In this document: in pieces, positions 1-11,192 of the stretch | Layout: every line of letters starts with the position of its first letter | How positions within the stretch are numbered: the stretch's first letter is position 1 | Assembly: GCF_000344685.1 (NCBI RefSeq) | Contig: NW_006920411.1 | Coordinates: forward strand, 1,889,750-1,953,749 | Source: Gloeophyllum trabeum ATCC 11539 | Taxonomy: Eukaryota; Basidiomycota; Agaricomycetes; Gloeophyllales; Gloeophyllaceae | Length of the DNA: 64,000 nucleotides | Direction: 5' to 3' | Translations under genes and position numbers: made by a program | Notes under the pieces: generated by a model | Databases searched by the model: none | What the model saw: the letters and a program-made list of their open reading frames with translations, nothing else | What the model was told of the DNA's origin: nothing

Positions 1-978
1 TTCCCATGCTTTCCCTATCGCCTGGACCCGCTGCACGAGCGATTCACAGACTTTGGGTTGAGATGTGAGCTGAGCGATGGACATGTCCATGACCTCCGTC
101 GCAAGGGCGATAAGCTCATACAGTGCAACCATGATCGGCTCGACTGGGTCGTCAACGAGGATGCGAGAGGATCGGCGATTATTGGGGCTACCTATAGTCT
201 CAGAAAAACTGCCGTGAGTCGTCCCAGGCAAGGGCGAGCGGGAACGTGAGGTGGAACGAGAACTTGCAGCTGAACGGGAAGGTCGGCCGGGGATGTGGAT
301 GGATCGCGATAGTCGTCGCGACGCCTGACTCCCAGTGCTCCAGGAAGGGGCCATGGCATTCTGCTGCTTCCGTGCATCGGAGAGTGTTCCCGTAGTGTTT
401 TGTCTCCGAAGGGTGGTGGAAGCGGAAGATGAAGCTGATGCTACAAGAAGGCCCGGGGAGGACGATGAGTGTGTTAGAAGGGGGGGTCTCTGGATGTTTT
501 CCTCAAGGGACGCACGTTGACGACTATGTCGGCCACTATCCAACTCCGCATCATACCCACCGTCCGAGCTGTACTCATCACTAGGGACGGTGAGCTCTGA
601 CGGGTTCAAGAAATACTGGTCGAACTCGGCATCGCTGCGCTGAGTATCATAGTCGGCTCGACTGGCACGATCTCGCTCACGGCCGCGAGCCTCTCTTTCC
701 GCTTCGCGTTCGGCTTCCTCTTCACGGAGCCTCTCCTCGAAGAATGCGGTAATGGAATTGGTGACTCGCTGCAGCTCCTTGTCACATTCGGCCTTTGCGG
801 TCTTCAGACGGCGCATGACGTGCCGTCGCACGAACGGCATGGACACTGTACTGGAACTGGTAACATTGTGGCTGCCGCTGCTGCTTGTGGCTTGGTTACC
901 GATAGACGTCAAAACGGTCTCGGGCGAGAATACGAGTGGACTTGGCGGCTGTCGACGTTGAAAACCAGAGTCCGACAT
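1..978 (-). CDS. 5' part of a probable Rim15/Cek1-type protein kinase (partial)
   Basis: An uninterrupted frame starts at the ATG at 978 and stays open to the left edge, about 326 codons. It begins MSDSGFQRRQPPSP. A charged helical block follows (VRRHVMRRLKTAKAECDKE, then a Glu/Arg-rich stretch around residues 75-105), then a long Ser-rich linker. Near the edge comes a conserved-looking helix containing LYELIALATEVMDMSI and VQRVQAIGKAWE. I recall that type of helix from the region between the N-terminal domain and the kinase domain in Rim15/Cek1/Ppk18 AGC kinases, which act in nutrient signalling and quiescence entry. The kinase domain itself lies outside the window, so the family is inferred from this one block and could be wrong. 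That an ORF encodes a real protein here is well supported; the family is a moderate call. Confidence 0.55.
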   Translation of the reverse strand, partial: MSDSGFQRRQPPSPLVFSPETVLTSIGNQATSSSGSHNVTSSSTVSMPFVRRHVMRRLKTAKAECDKELQRVTNSITAFFEERLREEEAEREAEREARGRERDRASRADYDTQRSDAEFDQYFLNPSELTVPSDEYSSDGGYDAELDSGRHSRQRASLEENIQRPPLLTHSSSSPGLLVASASSSASTTLRRQNTTGTLSDARKQQNAMAPSWSTGSQASRRLSRSIHIPGRPSRSAASSRSTSRSRSPLPGTTHGSFSETIGSPNNRRSSRILVDDPVEPIMVALYELIALATEVMDMSIAQLTSQPKVCESLVQRVQAIGKAWE

Positions 979-1386
979 GGGGTCCCCAGCGGCGAGCAGG
1001 AAGAGAGGGCGCGTAGGAGATTAACTGGATATAAGTTCCAGGGGAAATAAGAGAGCGTGGCGGATGTTGGAATGCGGACGGTGGGCGGACGATATGGGAC
1101 ACAAACGGGGGACAATGGGGGATCAGCAACGCATGAGTTGGCGAGGGTGGCGTCCAGCAAAGCAATAGCCGATGAATAAAATACGAAGAAAAGGAAGCGG
1201 TAGAGGTCGCCTGCCTCGTCTGTGGATGAAACAGACTCCACAGAGCTCGCGAGAACCGGCGCAGAGAGTATTTCAGCAGCCCGCACAGGCTCAGCCCGAC
1301 TCCAAGGACCTACGAAACCCTCGTTGCCATCAAACCTAGATATCCTCTTTTCCTATTCACCCTCCACGCTGAAGATCGCTTTTGCT

Positions 1387-1875
1387 ACTTCGCCCTCCGA
1401 TAAACACGACCAAACACGCCCATATCAGGCAGGTAAATCACGTGAGCCGGGCCTCCGGCGTCGACTACCAAATTGAGAAGCACCCTTTACACTAATGTAA
1501 ATCTGCCTTGCTGTGCAGTACATAATTACTAAATAGCGCCGTATCTTTATTCCCTTGTAGTCTAATGGTTAAAGCGTTAGTAATTTGTGTTGTGGACGAG
1601 AGTTCAAGACGCGGCGGTGCATTTTATATTTATGCATCTTTTTCTGTCTAACATTGTCGAGAGTCCATCAGACTACACTCATTTCTCTTAGAGGTAGAAG
1701 CAGCAAATTTTTTTGAATAGTTTATTTCTCCTCCCTAGAGCTCATTTGTAGTCACTATTTACTTAGGACTGCTATACGCGGGAAAGCCCTCAGGCGGCGC
1801 CGGCGGCGCGGGAGGTCACCTGACTTACCTACCGCATTAGGTGTTGTTTGGTTGTGTTGATCGGAGGGCGAAGTA
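1387..1875. repeat. Element with ~75-bp imperfect terminal inverted repeats
   Basis: The sequence at 1387-1465 reappears in inverted orientation at about 1795-1875. The outermost 15 bases (ACTTCGCCCTCCGAT) are identical. After that the two arms share AACAC, ACCAAACA and a GGTAA-TCA-GTGA block with scattered substitutions, ending in GC-rich tracts. The core between the arms is AT-richer and carries a tRNA-like segment. I see no protein-coding frame that could be a transposase. A clear target-site duplication was not visible, so a non-autonomous transposon is an inference. It sits between the putative kinase gene and the bS18m gene, upstream of both. Confidence 0.6.
1552..1622 (+). other. Degenerate tRNA-like segment with pol III box A and box B
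   Basis: TAGTCTAATGG at 1558-1568 fits the tRNA box A/D-arm consensus and resembles tRNA-Glu or tRNA-Asp. GTTCAAGAC at 1602-1610 fits the box B consensus, at a normal distance. T-runs follow at 1622-1625 and 1639-1643. The acceptor stem (TCCCTTG against the 3' flank) and the T-stem do not pair, so this is not a functional tRNA as written. It is more likely a tRNA pseudogene or the promoter of a SINE-like transcript within the inverted-repeat element. Confidence 0.4.
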
Positions 1876-2173
1876 AGTCCAACTCGCTGAAGATCCGTGC
1901 TCCGCCTACTTCCCGTTATGGCCACGGCAGCCTCTGGAAATTCCATTTTCCTTCCGTAAAATCATCCGGGTGTCCAGGGTCCCCCGCCTCCCTCTTCCCT
2001 TGTCTGCAACGTGTGCGCGGTCTCGAGCCACAAGCTCTCTCTTTCCTTTTCACCGCCCGAAGCAGCGTTCAAAGCACGCTGCCACGGATCTCAGGACCTC
2101 CTCTCCCTGGCCTCGAAAATTTCCCGGCCTTCACGACCGGTAGAGGGTTAAATTTTAACACGTTTCTCCTGCC

Positions 2174-2818
2174 ATGTCTGGCCTGGCACCCGCTCTTCGC
2201 CAGTTCGTCCGCGGTTCCTCCTGCAAGCGTCCTATAACGACTTCAACAGCATGGACGCGTTCGTACTCGGCACCCACGTACTCGCAGCAAGTATCGGATG
2301 TCCAACAAGCTCTGTCGGAGGCCGTCCCTCAGTCCTCTGCGGCCCCGCACAGTGAGCTATGCATCCCTGCTCATGAGCATTCCATATTCCTTACTCTGAG
2401 GCAGAGGTCCCTGATGTTGGCCTTAAAACCGTACGCGAGAACAAGGTGCGAGCTCCCATTGTCCTGTCTCTTTCCCCCCGACTGACAGTGTTTCATGGCG
2501 CAGTTTGTTACCCCGGGGCGCTTTTCCGTAAAGGCCTTCGAACAACACCGATTCCCCCGTAAACCTCCATATGTCGGCCCCGATGCAAAGACCTCCCGCT
2601 ACAACGATGCTTTCTACCAGCTCGGCATCGATCCTCTGGACGAGTGCACGAATGCACGCCTGCTATCGGACTTTGTGACTGAGATGGGCAAGATCAAGAG
2701 TCGCGCAGTGACAGGTCTGACCTGGCGCTCACAGAGACGACTCTCCAAAGCCATCAGACGAGCGAAGATGATGGGCGTCATGCCAATGTTGAGCAAGAGG
2801 ACCAAGTTGCCCTTCTAA
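2174..2818 (+). CDS. RSM18: Mitochondrial small-subunit ribosomal protein bS18m
   Basis: Three exons: 2174-2351, about 2404-2444 and 2489-2818. The introns use GTGAGC...CAG and GTGCGA...CAG and keep phase. The N-terminus (MSGLAPALRQFVRGSSCKRP) is basic and hydroxylated, as expected for a mitochondrial presequence. The last exon holds the bS18 domain: PLDECTNARLLSDFVTEMG, KIKSRAVTGLTWRSQRRLS and KAIRRAKMMGVMPML, the usual end of bS18 proteins. The product is a structural component of the mitoribosome small subunit near the platform. The spliced length of about 183 residues suits a fungal mitochondrial form with an N-terminal extension. The family call is secure; the first intron boundary is an eye-made choice. 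Confidence 0.85.
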
Positions 2819-3143
2819 AGGTCCGCACATTCATCATGATCCTTCGTCCCGGCGCGCAGCAACTGATTTATCTTCAGGGCGAGACGGATCTGGTCCATAA
2901 TTGAATGTCCTCAGATCCTCGAGAACCCCGTCTGGATCTTAAATACCACCATCACCTCGACCGGTACCAGGGGTCCCGGAACTTAGAATAACGGTCCTCG
3001 TCGCCGTCCCCCTTTGTACCGTCTGGGCCAGACATTGACGATCGTGATCACTCTGACGTACAAGAAGTATTTCACCAGAAATACGCAGTCGCACGCTAAG
3101 CCCCGAAATTACACCAGCTAGAGTTCACTTGCAGGGGCTTGCT

Positions 3144-3620
3144 ATCATGGGACACTGGATGACTTCCCGTAAGCATTTAGAACGCGTTTTTAGCAGTTCT
3201 AAATCTCTAAACGCATCAAGCCGAGATGCCGTCTTGTCACGCTCTCGCTTAGACCAAGTTTTGATGAGGCTCGTCGAGCAAAAACCGTCTCTAAACTTTA
3301 AATCTAGCAGGGGGGGTCGACCCCCCTTTCCAAATCTCCAGACGACTCTGAACGCTCGCTTAGCCTCGGTTAAGGTCCGCGTATCAAACCTGCCATCAGC
3401 ACCTGCTAAATTGAGCGATCCGCTCGCCATAAATGGAAAGCGACCTCATGGTCGTGACTTGCAGTCGTCGAGCGTTGGTCTGGCATTACGGATGGGAGGA
3501 ACAGTTCTATTTTTCCATTGCACCGTGGCAGCGAGTGTGACCAGGTACGCTGATGGCGTTTAGAACTGCGAAATCTAGGATTTTGGCTTACGGGAAGTCA
3601 TCCACTTCCGGTCTCATGAT
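3144..3620. mobile_element. MITE-like element with terminal inverted repeats (477 bp)
   Basis: TGGATGACTTCCCGTAAGC at 3156-3174 is repeated as its exact reverse complement at 3586-3604. Similarity continues outward to ATCATG at 3144-3149 against CATGAT at 3615-3620. It also continues inward, with AGCAGTTCTAAA near 3191-3204 against a GCAGTTCTAAACG block read from the other end. The interior has no transposase frame. This is the architecture of a short non-autonomous DNA transposon. No convincing target-site duplication was found, so the exact ends are uncertain. Confidence 0.6.
3311..3326. repeat. Perfect 16-bp GC palindrome inside the MITE-like element
   Basis: Six G, TCGA, six C: a perfect palindrome roughly in the middle of the 477-bp inverted-repeat element. 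It could extrude as a hairpin or mark the join between two element halves. Nothing else is known of it. Confidence 0.7.
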
Positions 3621-4983
3621 CACAGTGGACAGTCTAGAGTGTTCTCTTGGGCCAGGGCAATGTCAGATAACGCTGCAACTGAATACATGTGTGAGCGAAT
3701 GCGACCTAAGGATATGTACAGAATTGCAAGCCGTGCCTACGATTAATGGCAGTTAATGGCCGTGTATCCGCGGAAGCAAGACACCTTGTCCACATGCCAA
3801 GATTGGCCACCGAAGGCTTTTGCTGCTGCAGCCGAAGGACCAGGAGAACAGCTTGCTAAAATTGTCAATGACAAGGCTTGGTTCTTTCAAGCTTGGAAGT
3901 GCGGAAGCGTTGTTGGTCCCTAGACGTCGGATTGTTCACTTGTCCTCCAAGCTTTATCCACGTCAACTGGATGGAGGTTATCCTCCTATCACTCGACCAA
4001 ACTGTCGGTTTATCTGCCTCTTCGTCTAAGGGGTAGTGGCGTGCAGTATCAATATATTGTGCAACTCGGCTTGATGCGAGCCAGGAGGCTGTTTACTTTG
4101 ACAGCCCTGGCTGCGTTGAGGGCGCTGCGTCGCCAGGTAGACACAGGTGTCCGCAGGTTTGCTTCCGTGTCCCGCACATCTATATCCCGTGTGTCCATAA
4201 CAGCCGGACAGGAGTGCCGAAAGTTAGAACTATGTACTAACGACGGCTCTGATTATGGATGCCCGACTGTAGATCAACAGGGGAGATGTCGCTAACTATA
4301 CCACGTGAAGAGGCCGTAGAGTTAGCGTAGCCCTCGCGGGACTCGGTATTAGCAAGTCCTGATCACTTGCCGGAGAAAGTCATTTGAGTCCTCGGGGACC
4401 TTGTACGAACGGCCTTGGACGGCAGATGTGGATGCACGGTCGCCACAGAGTGCTCTGAATGCCTTCACGGCTGCGGCAGGTGGAATCCACCAACGCTGCA
4501 TAACCTACGCAGGAATGGATAGCAGCAAGACCAGAGTGTGACACTTGTTTTTGGAACGATCGCCCTCCAAGTTCACGCTCCCTATAGGTGGCCCAGACAA
4601 TTATGGCAGACATTGTTCAGTTCCTGACAAGGGCACTCGATCCTGAGAGGAGCGATGGAGCACGACATCAGGCGCCGGGGGACGCTATACTGAAGGAGAC
4701 AACCATAATGATACGTGGCCGAACCGGTGACGCTCGTTGATCTTTCTCCATGATTGCGGAAGCTTTGCAGCTCCTGTTCCTCCATTCGTCAACTTTAATT
4801 GGCACACTCACCTCCCATGGTCAAGGCCGACGAATCATCTGACGAAGTCCCGCAAGTGGATCAGAAGCAGCGCAAGCCACCGCCGGCAATGATCGCACCA
4901 ACCGTTGGCCTGCTCGAATATAAGGAAGATCAATTATGGATACAGTAATAGACGGATGGAATTCTACACGTAAGTCCGAGCTT
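3621..4983. other. Gene-poor stretch, no supported gene
   Basis: About 1.36 kb between the MITE-like element and the 3' end of RPN11. Frames are short (under 90 codons), their translations resemble no family I know, and they lack a coherent series of splice sites. Part of the right end should be RPN11 3' UTR. The segment may hold decayed repeat sequence. Confidence 0.5.
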
Positions 4984-6187
4984 TCAAAGTTCAGCCAGTA
5001 GCATCGTGCCCAGGTTCTGGACGACCTGATCCCCCATTGCCTTCTCCACTGCTTCTTCCAGATGACGCTTGGGATCTTGCTTGCCCACATGCCGGGTCTT
5101 CAGCTGCTCTGGTGTCAAAGAAGATTCCTCTTGCACCGACTTGTTGTAGGCTTCTGACAGCGTTAGCATGGACTAAGGTTGGGCAACATGAGTCATTGAG
5201 TCTTCATGACGGTCAAAGAGGACTCCGAAGACCCTACCTTGATGGCCTTCTCGTTATGCTCCTTGTGTAACTTGAAGTCCCTGAGCTTCAATCCTTCCGT
5301 CCAGTTCCGCCGGTGTAAGTTCATGAGCATTGCTTGTTCCAAATCGGTCTTCCTATAGTTAACAGCAATGGAGTAATAATGCCGATTCAAGCCGTGGATC
5401 AAGGCTTGAATTGAAGGTTTATTAATATGTCCGATATTGGACGTCGTCTGCCGAGGTTCCTGCCCAGCGAGGACAGGTTGTGGGGGAATGAGACGGAATG
5501 CATCAATGACGACCTTGCCCTTGACGGATTGGATAGGGTCGACGACGACGGCAACAGACCGGGAGTTCAGGGATTCGAATGACTATATGGGCCATGAATA
5601 GGAGAACTCCACTTAGCGTAGCTGGTCACGTACCTGTTGTGTGTTGATATCCACGCTGGACAACCAACAGCCGAATCCTGGATGGGAATGGTACCATCCT
5701 ACCACCATTTCAGGCCTAGAAAAATATCAGCAGGACATCACGGGGAGTTTGGAGATCTGTAGTCACCTGCCGGTCTGTTTCAACATTTCCACCATTTTTG
5801 TCTGGAAAACGTCGTCGACAGACTCCACAGTAACTGTTGTTCCTGACTGAGGCATCGCGAAAACGTCCACCACCTGCACGGTGTAATCGTCCACGAACTC
5901 TCCTAACATTAAACCCATGACTTCCATGGGTACACCGGCTCGTCCGTGTTTCAACATCTGGGTAGGAGGTTATTGCCAGCCTCGAGAAACAAGGAAATAC
6001 AGAGCTCACCTTCAAAAGCGCCAAGGACGAGATATGGATAACTTCGCCACTGCAGACGCGGCTCAGCAATTACATTGACTGCAGGGGGTGCTACTCACTT
6101 GTCCGGTACAGACGAGTCCCCGGCCTGGTGCTGGCCACTGGCATGCTGGGCTTGCGCCATCATACGCTCAAACTCTGGTTCCGACAT
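4984..6187 (-). CDS. RPN11: 26S proteasome regulatory subunit Rpn11, JAMM deubiquitinase
   Basis: Rpn11 is the zinc metalloprotease of the proteasome lid that removes ubiquitin chains from substrates committed to degradation. The ATG at 6187 gives [14 protein letters not shown]. Successive exons encode [40 protein letters not shown] and the catalytic JAMM segment [16 protein letters not shown] with the following [26 protein letters not shown] and a C-terminal helical part ending [16 protein letters not shown] come next. All zinc ligands (HSHP and the downstream Asp) and the catalytic Glu in EVMG are present. At least five exons are separated by introns of about 50-60 nt. Length and domain order are those of the family, so this should be a functional single-copy gene. 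Confidence 0.93.
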
Positions 6188-6392
6188 TGTGCTGGACGAC
6201 GAGGAAGGTGGTGGATGAGTGCAGGCGCGTTAGTGCAGGTGAGGGTGACGCGTCTCCGATCGTACTTGCTGTTTACGCATTATTTGTTCGGGCGGCTGTG
6301 TCGATGCCCTAAAGTGGATGGAGCGCATCTCCTTTCGCGTTCTCTATGTTTCGGTTTACCGTCTCGTTGCCATTGGTATCACGCCCAAGTCG

Positions 6393-8446
6393 ATGACCAG
6401 CGAGCTCTCAGATGCCCTCAATCCCTATGCTGTACAGAGCAGAGCGCGGAGCACCAATGTCGTCAATCACTACGCAAGTCCTGTTCAGCCTGTCGTCCAG
6501 CAACCCCGGCCGTACGTTCCCCATCGCAGTGAACTCGAACTCGCCATCACCGAGCCTCCTTCACCGCGTCCTCCGCCTCAGTAAGCATCTGTTGGTATAT
6601 ATGAAACTAAAGCCTCATGTGAATCTTCCGCTTTCGTGAAGATCACGACCTCAGCCTCGTCCAGGACCGGAGGGCGCCAACGTAAATGCTGTTCGGGAAT
6701 TGTTTCGCGTCATTGCGGCAACGAAGGAAGCGAGTGAGCTAGAACGGAAGCGCAGACTCGCATGGGAACAGGAACAGGAGGCAAAGCACGTCCAACGTGA
6801 ATCTGAGCTGGAGAGACAGATCGTGGATCTGCGCCAGGAGATGGCATCCTTGAGAGCCCAAGTCGCTCTGCTACCTTCGATGCTGCTTAATAGCGTGCTA
6901 GGTGCGGCGGCTCAGTCTCAGATTGGGGGCGCATCTGTCACTACAGAGTTTTCTCCTCCACACCCCATATCCCCGCACTCTCAGCCCTCCTACTCGCCGA
7001 ACCCCGCACCTCAGGCGCCCCGCCTAGCTCACCCCGTGCACCCTATGTCTCCCATCTCACAGCCTCCTTCGCGTCCTCATCCGTTGTTTGTCGAGGGCTC
7101 CTCTTCACGGCCCTTCCTAGTTGAAGAACATTCAGACATTGGTCACGATGGACGCGATACCTTCGCAGAGTCATCTCCGTCCGTCGTCTCTTCCCCTCAG
7201 TTCCGACAGACAGTACCTCCATCTCGAGAGACCGTAACGACTTCCACAGTACCTCAACGCAGAAGAAGGACAGATGTCAGCCGCGAGACTGACGGAGACG
7301 ACGAAGGAAGTGCCGTAGAAACCAGTGATGGAAATCCTGAACGCCCCTTGAAACGTCGGAATCACCGGGATACCAGGATCCTGACAATTCAAGTAAGTTG
7401 CATCATCTGCAAGGACGGCCTTGTAAGCTCAAGATACTTTCTAGCACGCGATGCGGCATCAGATGCTCAAATCCATGGGCCTGGAGAACGATAAGCAACT
7501 GCCTGACAATCATATAGAAGGTGCACCGCTGGGTCCCAGCGAACCGGTGAGGTTCGTCTGGTTGAAGACTATCAAACAGTCTGAGCATAATGCCAATATG
7601 CGAAAACGTGTGCTGGAGGAGCTCAAGGCAAATCGGAAGTTATACAAACACGTTCCGGAGCAAGACTTCAACGACGCGACGCTAGAGGCCGTGTTTGACC
7701 AAGCCTTCACCACCTTTCGGCATAAGTTCAAGACGCAGAAGGATGCGTTCATCGCTGAGCAGCAAAGAGCTAAAGAGACTCAGAAAGCCATGAAGGCTAG
7801 AAGGCTTTTGCGGAAGAAAACTGTACGTTTAGTCGGTTCTCTGGCGCATGAATCTTATTAATTCCAGTAACAGAAGCTGGCAAACCGGTCTGAGATGCGT
7901 AGCAAAATCAGCGTCTTTGCTCACGAGACGTTCGACGGTGCCTTGCAGGTTGAATGTATGTCATCTGAGGATTCTATGGACGAGGATATCCGCTTCGGAG
8001 TCCCTCGCGTGCAAGACAAGGGCCAGGTTTTACGCATACGTGGGCTCCTCTGGCGTAGTTCGCGTCTGCAGAGGTTCTTCGGCGTCCTAGACGAAGAGGA
8101 TAAACTGGACAAGACGATGAAGCCTAAACGAGGACTCGGTCGTAAAGAGCGGTGTTTTGGCCCTCCGAGGGATGGCATGCCTCCGAAGGGCGTGGCAAGC
8201 TGGATGATCAGTAGGAGATGGCTGCGCAACATGGAGCTAACCCAACCCGACTTTTCTCAGGCCCTCAAGGACGTCATCGTCGACGTTCCTGGGTTCAATT
8301 GGGAACACTTCCACGACCTTGGCGACGAGAGTGATGATGAATACGAACTCCAGGGCTTCGGACTAGAACAAACGCAGCCCCAGTATCCGGTGCCGTATCA
8401 AGACACTAGTTATTCTCTGCAGTATGCATTGGCTCCTGTATCATAA
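6393..8446 (+). CDS. Uncharacterised coiled-coil protein of basidiomycete type
   Basis: Four exons: 6393 to about 6582, 6642-7389, 7443-7822 and about 7873-8446. They are joined through GTAAGC, GTAAGT and GTACGT donors with phases that match. The N-terminus (MTSELSDALNPYA) is followed by a short helix (GANVNAVRELFRVIAATKEA) and a strong Glu/Arg coiled coil (about residues 85-140). Next is a Pro/Ser-rich linker with basic clusters (QRRRRTD, LKRRNH), then a helical C-terminal half containing HQMLKSMGLENDKQLP, GPSEPVRFVWLKT, KGVASWMISRRWLRNM and an acidic patch. I believe similar proteins without an assigned function occur widely in Agaricomycetes. There are no membrane segments or signal peptide. 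The basic patches would fit a nuclear protein, but no function should be assumed. Confidence 0.75.
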
Positions 8447-8708
8447 ACGCAATTTCCCCTCGCAAGTCGCTGTGGCCCAGATCTCGCAATGCTTTGAATC
8501 TCGCATGTAAATTATTCGCTATGTTGCTGGTCTCTGTAGTGCCTATATACTATGTATTCTATGATAGATATAAGATCTGAGGAGACGGAACTTCCGATCT
8601 CCGACGCGTCGCGCCACCACTGTAACTTGTGCTACGCTACAACCTTGTACTTAATCGCTGCATTCGACTCTTTCAAGAGCTACTGCTCTGTAAGCAAGCA
8701 ACCAGAGC

Positions 8709-11040
8709 ATGGCAGCACTGGAGGATGGTGGTAAGTTCGCGCCAGAGCTTGGTTGTGTACAGCTCATAAGCGCAGGTTCATTCACGGACAAGTTGGTGCA
8801 GCGTCAGGCTCCCACTTCCCGAGTGACGGCCCAAGCCCATCCTGTAAGTCCGAGATATATATATTCGGTGGGGATGCATGCGCTCAGTTGTGGCAGTCAA
8901 AGAGAAAGCCAGGGAATATGTCGATCTACATGACCAAGTGGAAGTAAGCTTTCGCATACATCTACGATGGTCGGGTGGATAGTAAACTCCTGCAGTCGAG
9001 TGTGACACTCTTGGATTCAATTGAGACCTTCCTCTCAACCTTCCAGAAAGATCTCTCGGCTGTATCTGGCCAGATTTCTGATCTTCAAGGACGCAGCCAG
9101 GACATCGAGCGGAGACTCAAGAGTCGTAAGGTGAGAGCGGATCAGTCTGTAAGATATGCTTTATCCGACATTAGGAGCTCGCTAGAAAATAGAGAAACCA
9201 TTGTCGAACCTCATTGATGATCTCGTCATCCCGCCTTCCCTTGCCCTACTTATCCTGGATTCGGAGGTTGGGGACTCATGGATACCCGCCGTGGAGCAAT
9301 TGGAACGTTTATTAGGCACATACAAAGCTCGCATGCGTGTCAAGGCAGCACGGGATCTAGCTGAAGTGGCTGAAGGGCTTCGTATCGTTGTAAGTATCTT
9401 CCTACCGAATTTTGACCTGTTGGGCACTGGCTGATTCGTATCTATGGCAGGTTGCCACAAAAGCCCGAGCGTTCTTCCTAGCTCTCATCCGACCTATACG
9501 CAATAGCATGAGTACCAATGTTCAAGTTATTCAGACCTCTGTGCTCTTAAAGTACAAGCCTCTGTTCGCTTTCCTGCAACGACATGCCAGCGATGTCGCT
9601 CAGGAAATACAACGAACATATGTAAGCGCGGCACGCACGTACTACGAAACAGGGTTTCGTCGTTACATCCGCAGTCTCGGATGGATTAAGGTCCGCTGCA
9701 GCCCTTTCTTCCACGAAATACGAGTAAGTAACCTTGCTTCAGGCCAGAGATGTGGAGAAATCAGAGCCTCTAACTGCGGGCGGCGAAGTCGACACCCCAG
9801 AGGCCCTGTCGGCTCGCCTTGCGTTTGCGCGTATTGATGGACCAGGAGTAACCCTTGCCTATATGGCGGATGACAAGGCACATGTAAGGTGATTCGTTGA
9901 TGCTCCCTTATTTCTTCTCAGAATGTGCCCAGAAAGAACCAATCGAGGCCCTCCTGCGTTCTGTGCTCTTGGTCCTGATGGATAACGCGACGGCAGAGTA
10001 CACATTTGTGACCACTTTCTTTTCTCATGAGCAACCGGGTACTCGTGCCAATCCTATGCAATCGCCGACATCACTTCTATCGCCCACTGATGGCGCATTT
10101 GAGGACCGGCTTTCAGCCATAGGCTCCGACGCCGGCACACCCCGACAGAGAGCAGGAAGCGTATCCTTTCCTACCACACCACCGAGCCTTGCGAAAGAAG
10201 AACAGGCGGCACTGGATGCTGCCTGGAAACAAACCTTTGATCCTTCATTGGAGTACTGTCAGGTGAGAGCTGTCAACACGCCAGCTTCCTGACAAAGCTT
10301 TTACACATCGAAGACTTTCGTCAGATCCTTGCTTGAGCCCATTCCTCCGGTTATTCCTCTCCTCACGATGATCCGGTTGACTGAGGATGTTATGGCGGAA
10401 GTGCAGATACGCGAGTGCCCACCACTGGAGTCATTTATTTTCAAGATCCGGCTTGAGATGTGGCCGATTTTCCAGAAGGCAATGGCTGAGCACGTCGAAT
10501 CGTTGAAGAAACTCGCGGAAGGCACTGCTTCCGGATTCTTCAGTCGAGGCACAGTTACCACTGATCCTCAGGTCGCAACGGTAGGAGCTGAACGCTGGTC
10601 GTTACCTCAGATACTAAACCAGCATCAGATTTGTCAGCGCTATGTAACGATTTTCAACTCCTTCATCGCGCTCACGCAGCAGCCCGAAGAGACCATGATC
10701 TTCTCGAAGTAAGTCCGTCCCATTCTTCGAGGACCCTCATTTTCTCAGCAATCCTTAGCCTGTCTCGCCTGAGACAAGAGATCGAGAAACTGGTAGTGTC
10801 GCATTCCGAGAAAATTGGCGACCCCAAGAGACAAGCGACTACCCAGTCCAGATTGTATGAGCTCGTGCTACAAGGCCTTAACGTACGACATTATCTTCCT
10901 ACCGCATCTCATGTTGATTGATTTTGTCTCTTCAGCGAAGGTCTACGTCCGTCGCTCACCCGAAAGTCCAAGCAGAGATTGAGCATTGGCGTAAAAGAGA
11001 AGAAGACGCACGGAAGAAGATATTGACCAAGAATCGATGA
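8709..11040 (+). CDS. VPS52: GARP complex subunit Vps52
   Basis: Vps52 is the core subunit of the GARP tether, which captures endosome-derived vesicles at the trans-Golgi. A multi-exon gene encodes a helical protein. Early segments read KEKAREYVDLHDQVE and LLDSIETFLSTFQKDLSAVS, then QISDLQGRSQDIERRLKSRK. PLSNLIDDLVIPPSLALLIL, NVQVIQTSVLLKYKPLFAFL and an insert rich in Ser/Pro (about 10020-10200) follow, then a C-terminal end KREEDARKKILTKNR. The order and wording of these blocks match the Vps52/Sac2 family. The N-terminal exon near 8709 is the least certain: the first frame carries a GTAAGT right after the start region and was placed by eye. The gene converges on EFR3, with 152 bp between stop codons. 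Confidence 0.85.
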
Positions 11041-11192
11041 AGAGTACTAGTATTGTCCTAACTCAGCCACTCGCTGTCGCGGACAATAAAGGTATATTAT
11101 GCAGTGAGATCACGATGCTATGCGCAATCTACGTCTTATATGGAGGAATCAGCGTACTCGACCTGTCAGATTTTGGATTAGCTTCCTTGCGT

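Noticed and set aside
1552..1622. A functional tRNA gene
   Set aside because: Box A and box B are good, but the acceptor and T stems do not pair and no proper anticodon stem can be drawn.
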